Shown piece after piece: positions 11,400 to 23,785 of a stretch of 64,000 bases of DNA. Made by a program: the position numbers and the translations under genes. The first letter of the stretch is position 1. Each line of letters starts with the position of its first letter. Below the pieces are notes generated by a model. The model did not search any database. It saw only the letters and a program-made list of their open reading frames with translations, and was not told the DNA's origin. The stretch comes from Uloborus plumipes (lineage: Eukaryota > Arthropoda > Arachnida > Araneae > Uloboridae): NCBI GenBank assembly GCA_038373865.1, contig JAXGGA010003438.1:38531-102530 (forward strand). Reading direction: 5' to 3'.

Positions 11400-12850
11400 G
11401 AGACTGCGTGTGAGTTTAATTAAAAGATATGCATCTAACAGAAAGACATTTTGAGCTCTAGTTGAACCCTGAAAATGAGGCATGTAACATTTGACTTATT
11501 GCTCTCTCTACGGCAGATTTGTCAGCTTATTTTTAACGAAAATGTGGCATGTGTCCAATATTCCTTAATTCCCAAATTAATATACGTAAATGCCTCGCCT
11601 ATTATAGTAGAAAAGGTAGTGTGAAGAATAAAGAAATATATTTATCAGATAAAACTAACTATTATTCACCGCGCATCAATATGCGACGTGAACAAATGAA
11701 CTTAATAATTAAACATGAAGCCCTGAGCCACATAAAGAGTAATGCCTTTGTCAACTGGAAAAGCTGTAAGGAAAATTTCGGTCAAGGGTCATTTCATAGA
11801 AATGTCAACCTCAGCCGAAGAAAAAAAAATACCGAAGGGAAAAAAGTATTGAAAAATACATAAATAAATAAAGAAATAAAAATCAGACAACATAAGAAGT
11901 TAAAAAATTTTGAAAAATTATCGTAATTATCACTGAGATTAGCCATAATAAATAGTTTGTAGTGTGTTTACTGCTTGTTATTCGATGGTTATGCCAGTCA
12001 CGTTACGTTAGTCACACTCCATCTTGAGTAAAAGTGACACTTAAGACTAAAAAAAATTAAGATTTAATAAATGTGTTTTATGTTTTTAGAAGCCAACTTT
12101 TCACATTTTTCAAATATATCATTCAATTTTTAACACTTGCTTAACTTTGAGAAATTTTTGCCTCACAACATGAGCATTGACTTTCAAGGTTGCAAAAATG
12201 TTACGTAAGTCACGCTGCTATTTTGGTTGAAAAAATATCTACTGTCAGTAATTTTATTTTAAACTCTTAGCAAAAGTGATAACTAGATACTATGTACATT
12301 GTAAATCCACCAGCATAACTAAAAAATATTTTTATCCTTTAAGTAACAAGTAAAAACAGTTACTAAATCAGCTCTGAGTGTAACATTAGTCACTATGGAA
12401 TGACCCTCAACGTTTCACTGTCTTTTCTGGCACTGGGATGAGAATTCAACTAAAAGATATGTTCTTAACAAACAGACATGATGAGCTAGATAACCCTGAA
12501 ATAGGAAAATTAAAATTTATTTATCCCGCTATGTATACGATAAAGCCGTTAGCCTTTTCTGAAGAATACGTGGCATGTGACCGAGCCATCTCCTTCCCTC
12601 CTTTTATAATCTTCTTCCCCATTTTTTACATTTTGCACCAGTTAATCCTTTTTTGAACCATGCCAATGCAAAGCTAATTCCCAGATCAATACCTTAATGC
12701 TGCGCCTATTATTTATTAAATATAGTTCATTATTGTTCACCGTGCGTCAAAAAGCGACGTGAATAGTTCCTTAAATATTAAACAGAGAGCCCTGAGCCGC
12801 ATAAAGAGTAATGCCTCTGTCAACTGGAAAAGCTGTAAGGAAAATTACCA
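11400..12850 (+). repeat. Direct segmental duplication, two copies of about 400 bp
   Basis: About 11410-11785 and 12440-12850 share AAAAGATATG, a CCCTGAAA block, ACGTGGCATGTG-like text, TTCACCG(C/T)GCRTCAA, GCGACGTGAA and a long near-identical stretch from GAGCC(A/G)CATAAAGAGTAATGCC through AACTGGAAAAGCTGTAAGG. Copy 1 is cut off by the element at 11786-12406. Reading frames at 11549-11863 and 12438-12656 fall in the two copies but are not homologous in frame, so this is probably not coding. Confidence 0.8.
11786..12406. mobile_element. DNA transposon remnant, GGGTCATT ends, TCAA target duplication
   Basis: Starts GGGTCATTTCATAG and ends CTATGGAATGACCC, an inverted pair with few mismatches. 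TCAA flanks it at 11782-11785 and 12407-12410. The sister duplicate reads ATCAAATT at the same point (about 12848) without the insert, so the unoccupied site is visible. Further inverted words (GTTACGTTAGTCACACTCC near 12004 and GAGTGTAACATTAGTCACTA near 12377) lie inside. Superfamily not assigned. Confidence 0.8.
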
Positions 12851-13319
12851 TCAAATTATCTCGCCTTTTTACGTGCGGGTGGAACTGACAGCTCTGTAGA
12901 GCCCAACTGACAATACCTACTTGAATTTGACGTGCCAAGCCCGGATAAACAACTCTGCTTGATTAAGATGAATAATGCGAGCTAATAATTATTCCGAGCG
13001 TGTGCTCAAGTTTGATATTCCACGCGTGTTTGTTCGTATTTTTGGAGTCGGTGTCAGAGAAGTACTCTTGGAGAAGTGAAGCGATGGGATTAATCTTGAT
13101 TTATACGTAAGTGATTGTCCCGGATGACAATAATTGTGTAGGCACCAGAGATTTTAGAGATTGAAGAAGAAATTCAATAAAAGAAAGTGTGCAGAGAAAA
13201 AAACTCGACCTGTTCAGATTTGATGAAAAGACATGATTTTGGAATTTTTATTTCAAGTTTTAATACGTTTTTATGCTGATTTTCACTAACGATTATCCTT
13301 CTTTTTCTTTTCTTTTTTA
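12851..13319. other. No gene seen
   Basis: AT-rich; nothing recognised. Confidence 0.45.
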
Positions 13320-13852
13320 CCCATTTATGCCCAGTAGCCTTAAAACGGGACGCTTGTTAGTTACTGCATACAAAAACCTTTAATGGGTATATCCTTTTAC
13401 TAAAGCTGTTTTTCACAAGTTAAATGGTCCATCTTCTCGAGAGAACCTGTTAGAGCCACTATTTGGACATCAGAGTTTATTTATCGACAGCTATTTTCAG
13501 ACGAATCAGTCAAGCGACTATCCAGCATGATACACAGAAAGTAAGTTTTTTTTTTTGCGATCTTATTTTTCATAAAATTAAACTATTTTAAAATGATTTG
13601 CTTAAAATTGATCAGAGATGCCTTCTGTAATGTTAATTGGCAAAAGTGAAGTCAAGCAAGGTCGTATTTTGCTCACGTATCTGCAAAATATCCCATAAAC
13701 AGGACGTTAAATAACTTAATAAATATGACAACGGCGAACTATTTTAAGCCTAAAATGTATGTAAACCATTCCAAGTAAGTGTTTTAAACATATAAAAATT
13801 GAAAAAAAAAAAAAAAAAAAAAAAATGCTAAAAAAACTTGGGTATAAATGGG
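13320..13852 (-). mobile_element. piggyBac-like MITE family A, copy 1
   Basis: Ends are CCCATTTATGCCCAGTAGCC and the inverted GGGTATAAATGGG. The right flank is TTAA (13853-13856) and the left flank TTTA (13316-13319), a one-base change from TTAA. The body is the reverse complement of 25685-26157 over nearly its full length, for example around the TATTTTGCTCACGTAT and AGTTTATTTATCGACAGC blocks. An A24 run at 13802-13825 lies near the right end. Non-coding. Confidence 0.88.
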
Positions 13853-13970
13853 TTAATAGTTTCAAGGTATGGGGAGACATTTTCTTTAGAAAGAATTTAC
13901 ATAATATTTTAGCCCAAGAAGTAATTGAAATAATAGACTAAAATAAAATTTCTTTGTTCGTTTTTTTTAG
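13853..13970. other. No gene seen
   Basis: Short AT-rich spacer. Confidence 0.4.
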
Positions 13971-14400
13971 CATGATATCGGCAGCACTTTTCAACAGCAT
14001 TATCCGCGGGATTGGGTGTTGAGGGTAGCTTGCGTAATGAAAATCGCCGACAACCCGAAAAAAGATTAAAGGGAGGGGGAGCGGGGATTAGTTAAAAAAT
14101 GTTCAAAAGCTTGACTATTCATCTATAAAATTTCATACGGATTGAAAATCTATCTGTTCACTGAAACGTTTATAAATTTTATGTACAATAAAACTTAAAA
14201 TCGATAAACAAGTGTACAAACGATAAATAGAACGATGAAAAAAATAACAAAGCATAAATGTTATTAGATTTATAATTTTTGGAAAAAAATCAAATCATTT
14301 GATTTTGTGTTTCTCGCAGAAAAATACATTTTCTGGATTCTTGACTGACTTGCGGATAACCGGCAACACGGGTGGTCCGTTCACGGATAACACCAGCCTG
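13971..14400. mobile_element. Decayed pogo-like (Tigger-type) MITE
   Basis: CATTATCCGCGGGATTGGGTG near the left and TTGCGGATAACCGGCAAC near the right are related to the ends of the better-kept element at 53217-53615, and AATGAAAATCGC also recurs there. Exact ends are worn away. Confidence 0.5.
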
Positions 14401-15942
14401 CAAAAAAAAAAAAAAAAATCTTGTCTGTAAAATTTTCATTTATTTATATCAGCAATAAGGATATCATTCCAAAATGCAAACTAAATTTTAAGTAACACGT
14501 AAGGATTTTTTACAAATGACGATTATAAAATTGTTTCCATATATTTTTCCTTGATTTTCTTTCTTTTTAAAATATATATTACGAAGCATTGTATATAAGT
14601 GAAATTAATCGTAATGACACATTTTCTCTTTTAACCATTATTCTGTGCAAAACATGCATAATACACACTGTAATTTCGCTGAAATCAATTTCACCCTCAT
14701 TTGAACCAAAGTGCATAATTTAATAGTCCATTAAGACAGCTATTAAAGTTGTCGTTATCATGGAAAACAAAAACTTTTGTCAAAAAATTAGTTTTCCCCT
14801 CCCCAATTTTCGGAGGTGAGATTTATGTTTGCTAATTTAAAGCAGGAAAAAAAATATAGAGAGAAAAATTTCTTTTATAAAAGCAGCTGAAAAAAAACAT
14901 TTTAAGAACTTTAACATCTAAGCAAGTTTCTGGTGCTTATTTATTTTATGTATTTACTTATATTTATTCTCTTGCGGCTGAGCTTTCGAACGTCTGTAGA
15001 TTAATTTCAGCCTTTTCTTGGTTTGAATGAAATGAACTGAAGTGAAGTGAAGAATGAGATAAAAATAATAAAAATTGATAGAACGAACAGACACAGTTGA
15101 TTTCTGATGGAACATTCTGAATTGATTTTGTTGCAGTTTGAGACGTAAATAGTTAAATTGTAAATAGTTAATTCTGATATATTTTATAAAAAATGATTTA
15201 TCTTTTCGAATATTCTCTTCACAACAGCGACACGATTGCAAAGCGAAAATATGAAGCAGAAAGTCGGTAAGATTTTACCTTCATCAGATTATTTTAAAAG
15301 ATCCACTCACACATATTCATTTATTAAATTTTTTGTTTACTTATTTATTTAATTTCATTCATTTATTTTTATTTATTTACTGATATATATTTTAATTCTT
15401 CGACTTCTATTTGCGAAAATTGCGTATTAATATCATTAGCTTGCTATTCGGTTAAGATTTCTTATCAACCATACATCATCTGAAAAATAATGCGAACTTG
15501 ATGATATAAGAAAGAGTAAGAGCACTAATGTACTAAATCAGTTTGAATTATTAACATCTGCTATAAAAGAGAAAGTGAAAGCGAAAATTTATTTACTGGA
15601 AAACATAATGCGACTCACCAAAAAAAAAAAACTTTATTAAATTGAAACCATTGTAGACACACACAATTCTTATTAAATTATATTCACTTCTAACTGGGGT
15701 GGGGCTGACAGTTTGAAAAAAGGATGAAATTTGATTGGGACATGCGGAGCCTGGGAATTAGCGTTCAGATGTGTATGGTGAGAAATGCTTTGAAATTAGT
15801 ATTCTGGGCAAGTACTTTCATCTTCACGGCAGTTTTAAACGCAAATTAGTACAAGAAGTGTGACGGCAATTCATTTTGATTTACATAATAATGATCAATA
15901 TTGGTATGCTCAGCGAAATTTTGTTACAGTGAAATGATGTTA
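14401..15942. other. No gene seen
   Basis: AT-rich sequence with A-runs. The 95-codon minus frame at 14954-15241 has no recognisable domain. Confidence 0.45.
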
Positions 15943-16340
15943 CACTGTAAGAAATGAATGTTGTTTTTACAGTATAATACAGCTAGTTTTATGGTCATAA
16001 ACTGTAAAAATGGCTAATTTTGCAGTAATAAACCATAATTGCTCATTTTACAGTACTAAACTGTACAATTGCAAATTTAACAGATATAAACCGTAAATTA
16101 TTACCGTACATTTTACAGTTTCAAACAGGATCCTCAGTTGCCATGATTATACTGTTGTTTTTACAGTACAATACGGTTAAACTTTACGGCAATTAACTGT
16201 AAAATTGCGAACTTTACAGTAAGAAACTGTAAAGTTGCTAGTTTTACAGTTTACTACTGTGCATTTTACAGTTTTAAATTGGAACCTCGGCTGCCACGGC
16301 TGCCAGTATTATACTGTAAAAACAACAATTCATTTTTTGC
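15943..16340 (+). mobile_element. ACTGT-MITE copy 5
   Basis: Starts CACTGTAAGAAATG after a TA and contains both dimer halves, with CAGTTGCCATGATTATACTG at about 16135 and GGCTGCCACGGCTGCCAGTAT at 16287 (a nine-base internal doubling). The end is worn (TTTTTTGCATTTTAC). CAGTGAAATG just upstream (15928-15937) resembles the left end of the mariner-like element at 32295. Confidence 0.85.
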
Positions 16341-18218
16341 ATTTTACTTAACAGTAGAAAATTATTACAACCATTCGATTAAGAAAAAAACTGGTTTTAA
16401 TGTTCTAAATTTCAAGTACTTTGCTGTTTAAAGAGTTCTATACGATATTTCTTGCATTGAATTTTGAAAACTAACTCAAAATTGTATTCTAAGACAATAA
16501 TAACATGTAAAAAATGCTTTTAAGTATGCGTTATAGTTAAAAAGTTAATGGACAGGAAATTTATACATGAATAAAAGAATGAACCAAACTAATGTATGGT
16601 GAACAATGAAACGAACAAAAACGGATGAAAATAAGTGAACTATGGAATAATAATTTAAAAATAGCATTTTCATGCAATGAAATGCTACATATTTTAAAAA
16701 ACAATGTGAAAGTGAAAAAGTGCAATAAAAATTTGTATTTCTTTGTATGTTTTTTTTTTTTTTTTTTTTGAATAAAATTTCAAAAAAGTTACTTAAGCAA
16801 ATTAACAGTAATTTATTATACACTTCAAGTTATTAACAGTAATTTATTATACTCTTAAGTTATTAAACTTAAGTTCTCTGAAAGAGTCTAAAGTAATTTT
16901 AAATAATAGAGAAAGAAAGGAAGAGAAACAACAGCCAAGTCCAAATAAGAATGCTTCATTAAAATTCAAAATTTTGTTTTCAGATCAGCAATAACTTCTA
17001 TTTATTTAAAAATTACGCAAATAATTCTGAAGATTGTAATCTTCAGATTCAATGTCACCCTTATCTTAAGTATATAATTATAATATGCAGTCATTAATCA
17101 ATTATAATTATTTTATAGATAATTATATTATTAGATTATTAATAAATAATCTTAAATATATATTTTATTTTAATTGAAAGTTTTTCCATTTACATTACAT
17201 TAGGCACGTAGGGGGTTGCTTATTATAATGAAACGTACCACAACTTTAAAATCATCACAAAAACGAAGGTAAGAGTGCTTGAAAAATATTTCTATAGTAG
17301 TGTTAATTTATTATTTCGCGATTTTTTTTTTAATTAGTCTTTTTTTTTTGCTGATATCCTAATAATGACTTCGTTGAACCCATTCATAATTTTAGCTAAC
17401 CGACTTTCGACTTTGAAACTTATGCTCCCTCTTCGGCATGTTTTTGTCATTTGTGTGTTAATCATAACTTGCGTATTAATTTATTCTAATTTTAATATTT
17501 CCACTTGTGTTTTGAGAATATTTCTTCTTATTTTAATATTTTCGCTTGTGTTCTCACAATATTTCTATGATATTTAGGTAAAGGAACAGCAATTTGATTA
17601 TACGAGTAGTAAGCACATATTATTTTGAGATTTACTATATCAGGCTCAAAACAAGGATTAAATTTTTAATCAAAATTGTCTATCTGTATGAACACCAAGG
17701 TTTGCTACCGAGCCATCTTCTTGAAAGTTTTGATTGATCGTTAGGCAGAGCAGAAAAGCATTTTAAGTATAGAAATTGGATTTGAATATTCCCACGTAAT
17801 TTCAATCTTCTATATAAGTCTCAAAACAACAATAAAACACACATTTTAATTTTATATTCTAGTGTTCATTCTGAAAGAACAATACATTGAACTAACGTCA
17901 TTCTAGGAATATCTATAAATGTCTGAAACCACTCATTATCCAGGCCCAATTAAAAGCCTGGGCACCCGGGTCAGACCCTTTGGTATGAAATGTCTAAGGA
18001 GGGGGCGAGATTTCCCTTAATACATGATCAGAAAATTTATTTTTTGAATCATCTCTGCGGTTTTACTTCATTCTGTTATTCTTTGCTTTTTATTTTTTAT
18101 ATTATTTAAAATATTACTACTTAAAATTAGAATCCACTCTAATATTTACGTGCTCGTTGGTTAATAAACACAAAAAAAATAGTACGCTTTTAATGAGCTT
18201 ATTAATTTTGACTTTACC
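16341..18218. other. No gene seen
   Basis: Very AT-rich, with a T22 run near 16750 and several degenerate TATTTATT/AATAAT stretches. Frames at 16545-16823 (minus) and 17365-17577 (plus) read as hydrophobic low-complexity peptides typical of AT-rich noise. Confidence 0.45.
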
Positions 18219-18648
18219 CAAGAGCCGATTCAAGGGGCAAGGGGTGGTCAAAGGGGTCAGCTGACCCGCCTGTGATAAGAAACATATTTTATCAGTTGCA
18301 CAAAGCACAACCATTATCAATCTTGCTTTCATTGAAACAAAAATTTTATCCATGAATTATGCATAAAAACGCTACATTTATTTATTTTTAGAATCTTACA
18401 GTTACAATATTGATTATATGTAAACAATTTATAATTTTAAATTGATATTTTCTGTGCTATTTTTTTTTACAAAAATAAAAAAAAATGGTTAATTTAACAG
18501 AACATTAAAAAGATTACTTGCTGTGCAATATTTTATTGAAGAAAGGCTAAATTTTACATGCTTCGTGTTAATTTCGCTCAGCTGATAAGGTATAACACTA
18601 GCAACTAAACTTGATCCACCTTACAAAAAATTCTGGATCCAACCTCTG
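18219..18648 (+). mobile_element. hAT-like MITE family B, copy 1, imperfect 8-bp duplication
   Basis: Left end CAAGAGCCGATTCAAGGGG, right end GGATCCAACCTCTG. Flanks are ACTTTACC (18211-18218) and ACTTGACC (18649-18656), differing at one base. The body matches 44073-44497 in the same orientation: AAAGGGGTCAGCTGA, CGCCTGTGATAAGAAACA, ATTGAAACAAAAATTTTA, ATGGTTAATTTAACAGAA and TGCATGCTTCGT-like blocks all recur in order. Confidence 0.85.
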
Positions 18649-18656
18649 ACTTGACC

Positions 18657-19450
18657 CATGAGGTATTGTTGGCAAAACCACTCGTAAGTAGGGCTGTGTT
18701 CGTGTTGCATGCACCACGAAAGTGGTTTACTGTCATTTTAGACCTAAATTGAATTGGTGTAATAATTTTCTAAATAACCTTTACTAGATTGTGAGTATTG
18801 GAAATTTCAATAGCTACAAGACAAGATTAATTGAAACAGAAGAAAAGAAAAGTAAGACGGAAGAATAGCAAAAGTATGGAATAGTGCAATGCTGTAGAGT
18901 AATAACTCAAAATATAAAACCTTTGCCTATTAAATATGTAGCAAAACGCTGCTACTCATATGTTTTCAATTACGAAGAGTATGATTTCTTACCGATTAAC
19001 ATTCGTTTCATTCCAACGAGACACTTCAGTAATATGCAAAAGAAATACAAAATACTTAGCTAGTTTGGACCTAATTGAGAGTAACTAAACCACGAAATAA
19101 GATTGACTGTTTTTCGTTCGCTACTTAACGCAAGCATTAATCAAAAAATAATTCAAGAACGGTAAGATGATTAAGGGCTCATTGTGATTCTGGGTCAAGC
19201 CGAAATTTAATTCAATTAATCAATTGACCTGTTGCTGACTTCTCCCACTCAAAACAGGAGAACGAACGATCCCCAAAAACCACACCCCATTCTTCCGAAG
19301 ACTATCAGTTTCCGATAACTGATTGTGCTTCGGTCCATCAGTCCAATTAAGAAGGAGTTGCGGAAAAGATCCCTGATTGCTCTCCCTCTCTCTCTTTCTT
19401 GATCTTTTATGCGGTGGAGGCAAGGCAGACGGTTTAGGCCGGCATCGAAA
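18657..19450. other. No gene seen
   Basis: No transposon ends or credible coding signal. The 67-codon minus frame at 19220-19423 is unsupported. Confidence 0.4.
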
Positions 19451-20480
19451 CTCCCTTAATCCGAGGGAATCCTTTGTGGGGGATGCTGAACTTTGATAAA
19501 TGGTGCTTGAAGGGCTGTCACCATCATTGCTGGCGCCAGAGTTTTCTGAACTCCTATGTTATAAGTTTGTAAAGGGTGATATTCTGGCCTTTTCATATTC
19601 AAATGACGATGCAACTAAGACTTTTTTTGAACTGCCTTCGATGATCTCATCATTAACAGAATTCGTTTTGATATTCTGAATATTTTTATAATTGGTATTC
19701 CGAATTATGATGTTCTGAATTATTTTACTAAATAGAAATAATTTTACTATTTGTATCTTAGTGTCGTATTATTCCAAATCAACGGTCATCTGTCTTTTTA
19801 TTGCGATATGTATCAGCCTTCTACCTGCAGTAGATCAAGTGTCGGTCTACTTTAGTATTTGAACTCGAATTAACCGAACGTCTAGTTGTCCGAACACTCA
19901 TTTCTCTAAATTTTAAGAGAGAAAAATTCTTTGTTCTCGACAGTTCTTCTTACAGAGAATAAAAGCTATAAAAACAAAAGAAATTAACGTACTGCAAATA
20001 GAAAACTACCTTAATCAGAGGGAATCCTTTGTGTGTGTGAAGTGGGGGGGGGGGGTACTGAATGTTGATAAATGGGGCTTGAAGGGCTGTCACCATCATT
20101 GCTGCCGTTTTCTGCTAAAATGTTCAATGTAGATCAAGCCGGTCTCTTTAATGTCCAAAACCACCAAAATATATTGACGTATAGAGGTAAACAGAAGGTT
20201 GGAGCAGTAATGAGTGGTGAACGTGGTAGAAAAACAGTTTCTGCTATCTTATGTTATAAGTGTAAAGAGCCCTTTCATAATTAAATGACGAGGCTAAAAC
20301 TTATTTTTTCTTACAGCCTCATATGATATCATCATTAACAGAGTTTGTTCTGATGTTTCGCATTATTTTGCCAATTAGTATTCCGAACATATGATGTTCT
20401 GAATTATTTTACTAAATAAAAATAATTTACTATTTTTTTTCTTAGAGTCATATAATTCAAAAGCAACAATCTATGGGTTT
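19451..20480 (+). repeat. Direct duplication of a decayed pogo-like element, two copies
   Basis: Copy 1 (about 19451-19790) and copy 2 (about 20008-20476) share GAGGGAATCCTTTGTG, GCTTGAAGGGCTGTCACC, TTATGTTATAAGT, ATGATGTTCTGAATTATTTT and ACTAAATARAAATAATTT in order. Copy 2 contains an extra 129 bp encoding transposase, flanked by TTTCTGCT on both sides (20109-20116, 20238-20245). Copy 1 has one similar word, TTTCTGAACT, at that point. Confidence 0.8.
20100..20290 (+). pseudogene. pogo-like (Tigger/jerky family) DDE transposase fragment
   Basis: The translation around 20117-20260 contains KMFNVDQAGLFNVQ and GKQKVGAVMSGERGRKTVSA. This is the start of the DDE_1 catalytic domain of pogo/Tigger transposases, where the family usually reads NVDE(S/T)G and GKKQVG..TSAERG..VT. 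In this family the Asp of NVD is the first catalytic acid. Here the following Glu is Gln. The frame ends at 20282-20284 after CYKCKEPFHN, long before the second and third acids, so it is a dead fragment. No DNA-binding helix-turn-helix region is visible upstream. Host-domesticated use cannot be ruled out, but the short length argues against it. Confidence 0.7.
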
Positions 20481-20969
20481 ATTGCAATACATATTAATCA
20501 CAGTGTATCTGTATTGATCTATTTAACCATTTATCAATCTATTTATTCATTTTTTATTACTATTTATTAATTAATGCGTATAGATTTTTCCATAGTTTCA
20601 AGTAATTATTACAATATTCAGCTGAGAGTTTAATGTTATTGCAATTGCAGCTCCTTTCTCATGTCAAAATGATTAGAATATCTGTCATCAGAAATATTCA
20701 TTTATAATGTCACCCCGATCCTCATAGGCTTATGTTGTTTTTGGGGTGATTTTAAATCCCTCTGCGCCAGCAGATGTTTCCGGCGAAACCCCTCCTTAAC
20801 ATATGTCACACGTTATTCAACCTATCACAAAGATGGGCGCAGCGCGTGCTGCCTTGTTGTGCATCATACTCCCAGCTGATAGAAAAGGGTTTAGGTAACA
20901 GCTGACAAAAAAAAAAAATCTGGAAAAAAGTCGTGGTCGGGTAATGTAGACTCATGTTTTAAGATCTTT
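20481..20969. other. No gene seen
   Basis: AT-rich with a mixed segment near 20715-20880; nothing recognised. Confidence 0.4.
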
Positions 20970-21410
20970 TTTTTTTTTTTCATTTTTTGAATTTTTAATA
21001 AAGGTAAAAAGTAATTTTACTTGATAAAATTTATTGAAAGTAATTTATTACCGCCGTTATTTGCTTTCTCAAATGAGTTCAAAAATTGATTATATTTGTC
21101 GCTTTACTCAATAAGTATGGATATTCAAAGGACTTGATTTTACTAATATCAATTTAACTATTTTTTCTCAATAATCAAAAATCAACGACGAAAAATCAGT
21201 TAGGAAATATAGATTTTTTTAATTGCCTTTTTTTTTTTTGAATTTTTAATAAGGTTGAAAAATAATTTTACTGGATAGGATTTATTGAAAGCAATTCTAA
21301 ATACATTTTGGGAGGAACCTTGATGTTATTTGTTGTTTCAAATCAGTTCAAAAATTGATTATATTAATTATTTTCTACAATAAATAGGGTTGTGAAAGTG
21401 TTTCAAATTC
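20970..21410 (+). repeat. Two-copy tandem duplication, period about 250 bp
   Basis: TTGAATTTTTAATAA(A)GGT, TAATTTTACT(T/G)GATA, TTTATTGAAAG(T/C)AATT and GTTCAAAAATTGATTATATT occur in order at about 20987-21095 and 21238-21365. No reading frame is conserved. Confidence 0.7.
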
Positions 21411-21787
21411 AAATTATTTAAACTCTTTTGTCTTTTTAATTAAAAACAAGTATTAAAAAGTTGTTGTAAGGTATGTAAGGTAATATTTTTAAATCTTTAA
21501 TTAATTTATTTATTAGCATTTACTTCCATGAAATGGCTTTTAATGGGTCTCCCAATTTTTCTTTCCTCGTGAAATAAACTAAATATTTGACGAAATATTT
21601 TCTTCTGTTAAAAAAGTCTAGAAACACTGGATATAGCAGTAATGTACATTTTTTAAACCATTTTATTTTACTTTGTTTATTTATTTATATTTTTTTTAAA
21701 TTTATATGCAGCTTACGTGACGAAAAGAAACAAGAATGTGCAATTTTCATATGCGCTTATGCGTTTGTAGAAACCCGAGCACAAGTT
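21411..21787. other. No gene seen
   Basis: AT-rich; the short frame at 21587-21802 runs into a MITE and is unsupported. Confidence 0.4.
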
Positions 21788-22043
21788 CACTGTAAAAAAT
21801 GAATGTTGTTTTTACAGTAAAATACAGCTAATGTAATAGTAATAAACTATAAAAATTGCTAATTTTACAGTATTAAACTAAAATTACTAATTTTGCAGTA
21901 CTAAACTGTAAAATTGCTAATTTTACAGTCCATTACCGTGCATTTTATAGTTTTAAACTAAAAAATCTGCTACCAGTTTTATACTGTTGTTTATGCAGTA
22001 TAATACAGCTAACCTTTTACTGCAATAAACTAAAATTTGCTAA
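21788..22043 (+). mobile_element. ACTGT-MITE copy 6a, left part
   Basis: Starts CACTGTAAAAAATGAATG, passes the first half and the central TATACTGTTGTTT junction (about 21981), and breaks off at AAATTTGCTAAC where unrelated sequence begins. Confidence 0.85.
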
Positions 22044-22197
22044 CTATTGGGTTCCAAACTCTTGAGAAGACCGTGGAAACTTCCCATAACTAAAACTACC
22101 AATAACTCGAAACTTTTGTCCGGTCCCTTGGGACTTCGAGTCATCGACACTCAACTGCATCAATTTCTGTTGTGCTCTTTTAATACATATGTATATA
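22044..22197. repeat. Unassigned insert between two oppositely oriented MITEs
   Basis: Carries GGTTCCAAACTCTTGAGAAG, AACTCGAAACTTTTGTCC and GGTCCCTTGGGACTTCGAG. Such text resembles a dispersed arthropod repeat, but I see no matching ends or duplication. Confidence 0.35.
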
Positions 22198-22579
22198 CTA
22201 CAAAAATAAAGTATTGTTTTCTCAGTATAATACTGGCAGTAGAACTTCCATTTAATGCTAAAAGAACAGTGATAAACTGTAAAATTAGCTATTTTACAGT
22301 TTATTACTGTAAAGCTAGCAATTTTACAGTTTATTACCATAAAATAAGCTGTATTTTCTGTAAAAACAACAGTCTAATACTGGCGGCAGAGGTTCCAGTT
22401 TAAAACTGTAAAATGCACCGTAATAAACTGTAAAACTAGCAATTTGACAGTTTATTACTGTAAACTAGCGATTTTACAGTTTTCTACAATAAAATTAGCA
22501 TGTTTACAGTTTATTACCGTAAAATAACTATAAAATTAGCTGTATTTTACTGCAAAAACAACATTTATTTTTTACAGTG
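22198..22579 (-). mobile_element. ACTGT-MITE copy 6b
   Basis: Reads in reverse orientation from ACTACAAAAATAAAGTATTG to TTTTTTACAGTG, with both halves and the internal ACTGTAAAAACAACAG-like junction present near 22355. TA follows the right end. Confidence 0.85.
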
Positions 22580-23785
22580 TACACATAGATATCATTTTTA
22601 TTACTGTTTTTTCCCCCCAGTTAAAATCAAATAAAAGTATATGAAGCAAAAATATATTTTGCTTTGTTTGCGTAAATATAAAACTTCTGTTTTTCAAGCA
22701 ATCTGTCATTAAACTTAGCCTTTTTTTCTCGTTTACTTTTTCCTCGTTGCTTTTTCCCCACAGTGCTTTTACAATTTCGCTGTTTTTAATCATGTCAAAC
22801 CATTGCACGTTGTTCATTACGCTTTATTGCATGATGAAAAATGATCCATAAAAGATGAATGAATTTCAAGAGTAATTTCTTTCCCGAAAAAAAAAATCCT
22901 TATTTTGAAAACTAACATTCCCCATTGATACTTTTTCCTTTCTTTTCTTTTTTACTTTTTTCTTGAAAAATGGCCGACAAAATTTTTCAGTTGAACTACA
23001 GCCATCCATCTTCATCGAAAAAGTTCTAATGACTTTCCTGTTGAAAAATTTGATTTTATGTCAATTTCAGGTCAAGCATTGTCGCATCTCTCACCCGCTT
23101 CACAGCCTAATCTTTTTAAAAACTTTTCTTACAACAGCGGTTAAAAAAAATAAATAAAAAAGAACAAAGGCTTCTCCCCAAAAGGATAAAAACTTGCCTT
23201 CTAATTCAAGAATATTTAGTGTTTCCTCCTATCATGCTTGCTTAAGCTTTGGAATACACAAAATTAAGCAAAAACCACACTTTTAACAAACTCCATACAT
23301 AAAAATCTGCAGAATAATTCATAATTTTCTACCTTTTTTTCCCCCTCTTCTATTTCCTGAAGTTAAAAAACCGAAAGAGATCGGCAAACAAAGCGTTGAT
23401 GACGAGAAAAAAAAAAGTTTTAGGATGAACTTAAGCGTATGAATATTAAATTACTCAATGGAAAAAGGAACCAAAAAAGGTTCAGCCTGACTTTTTTGCA
23501 CCTAGTGCAATAGAAGTTCACTGAGCACATCGTAAGTTGAGTAATATTGTGTTTGATAATTTTTTAAAGCTTCTTTATAATGGTCTTTGAACATTATGTG
23601 ATGTAAGTTTTCTCGTGTACTGTGCCAATTTTGCGCAGTTAGGGTTTTTTTTTTTTGACTGTGGTTAAAAGTTTGTTTTCCCTGTTTTTAATTCAGTTTT
23701 AGTTATTCATTGAATTTTTTCAGTTTTAATATTTTTAATTTATAACTACATCGCAAAAAGTAAACTGATTGCATAGCAAAATGTT
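22580..23785. other. No gene seen
   Basis: AT-rich filler; several short frames (22572-22817 minus, 22963-23157 plus) with no recognisable content. Confidence 0.45.

Noticed and set aside
18219..18648. Gene remnant (minus frame 18117-18353)
   Set aside because: The frame lies mostly within a hAT-like MITE and is not conserved in the second copy at 44073-44497.
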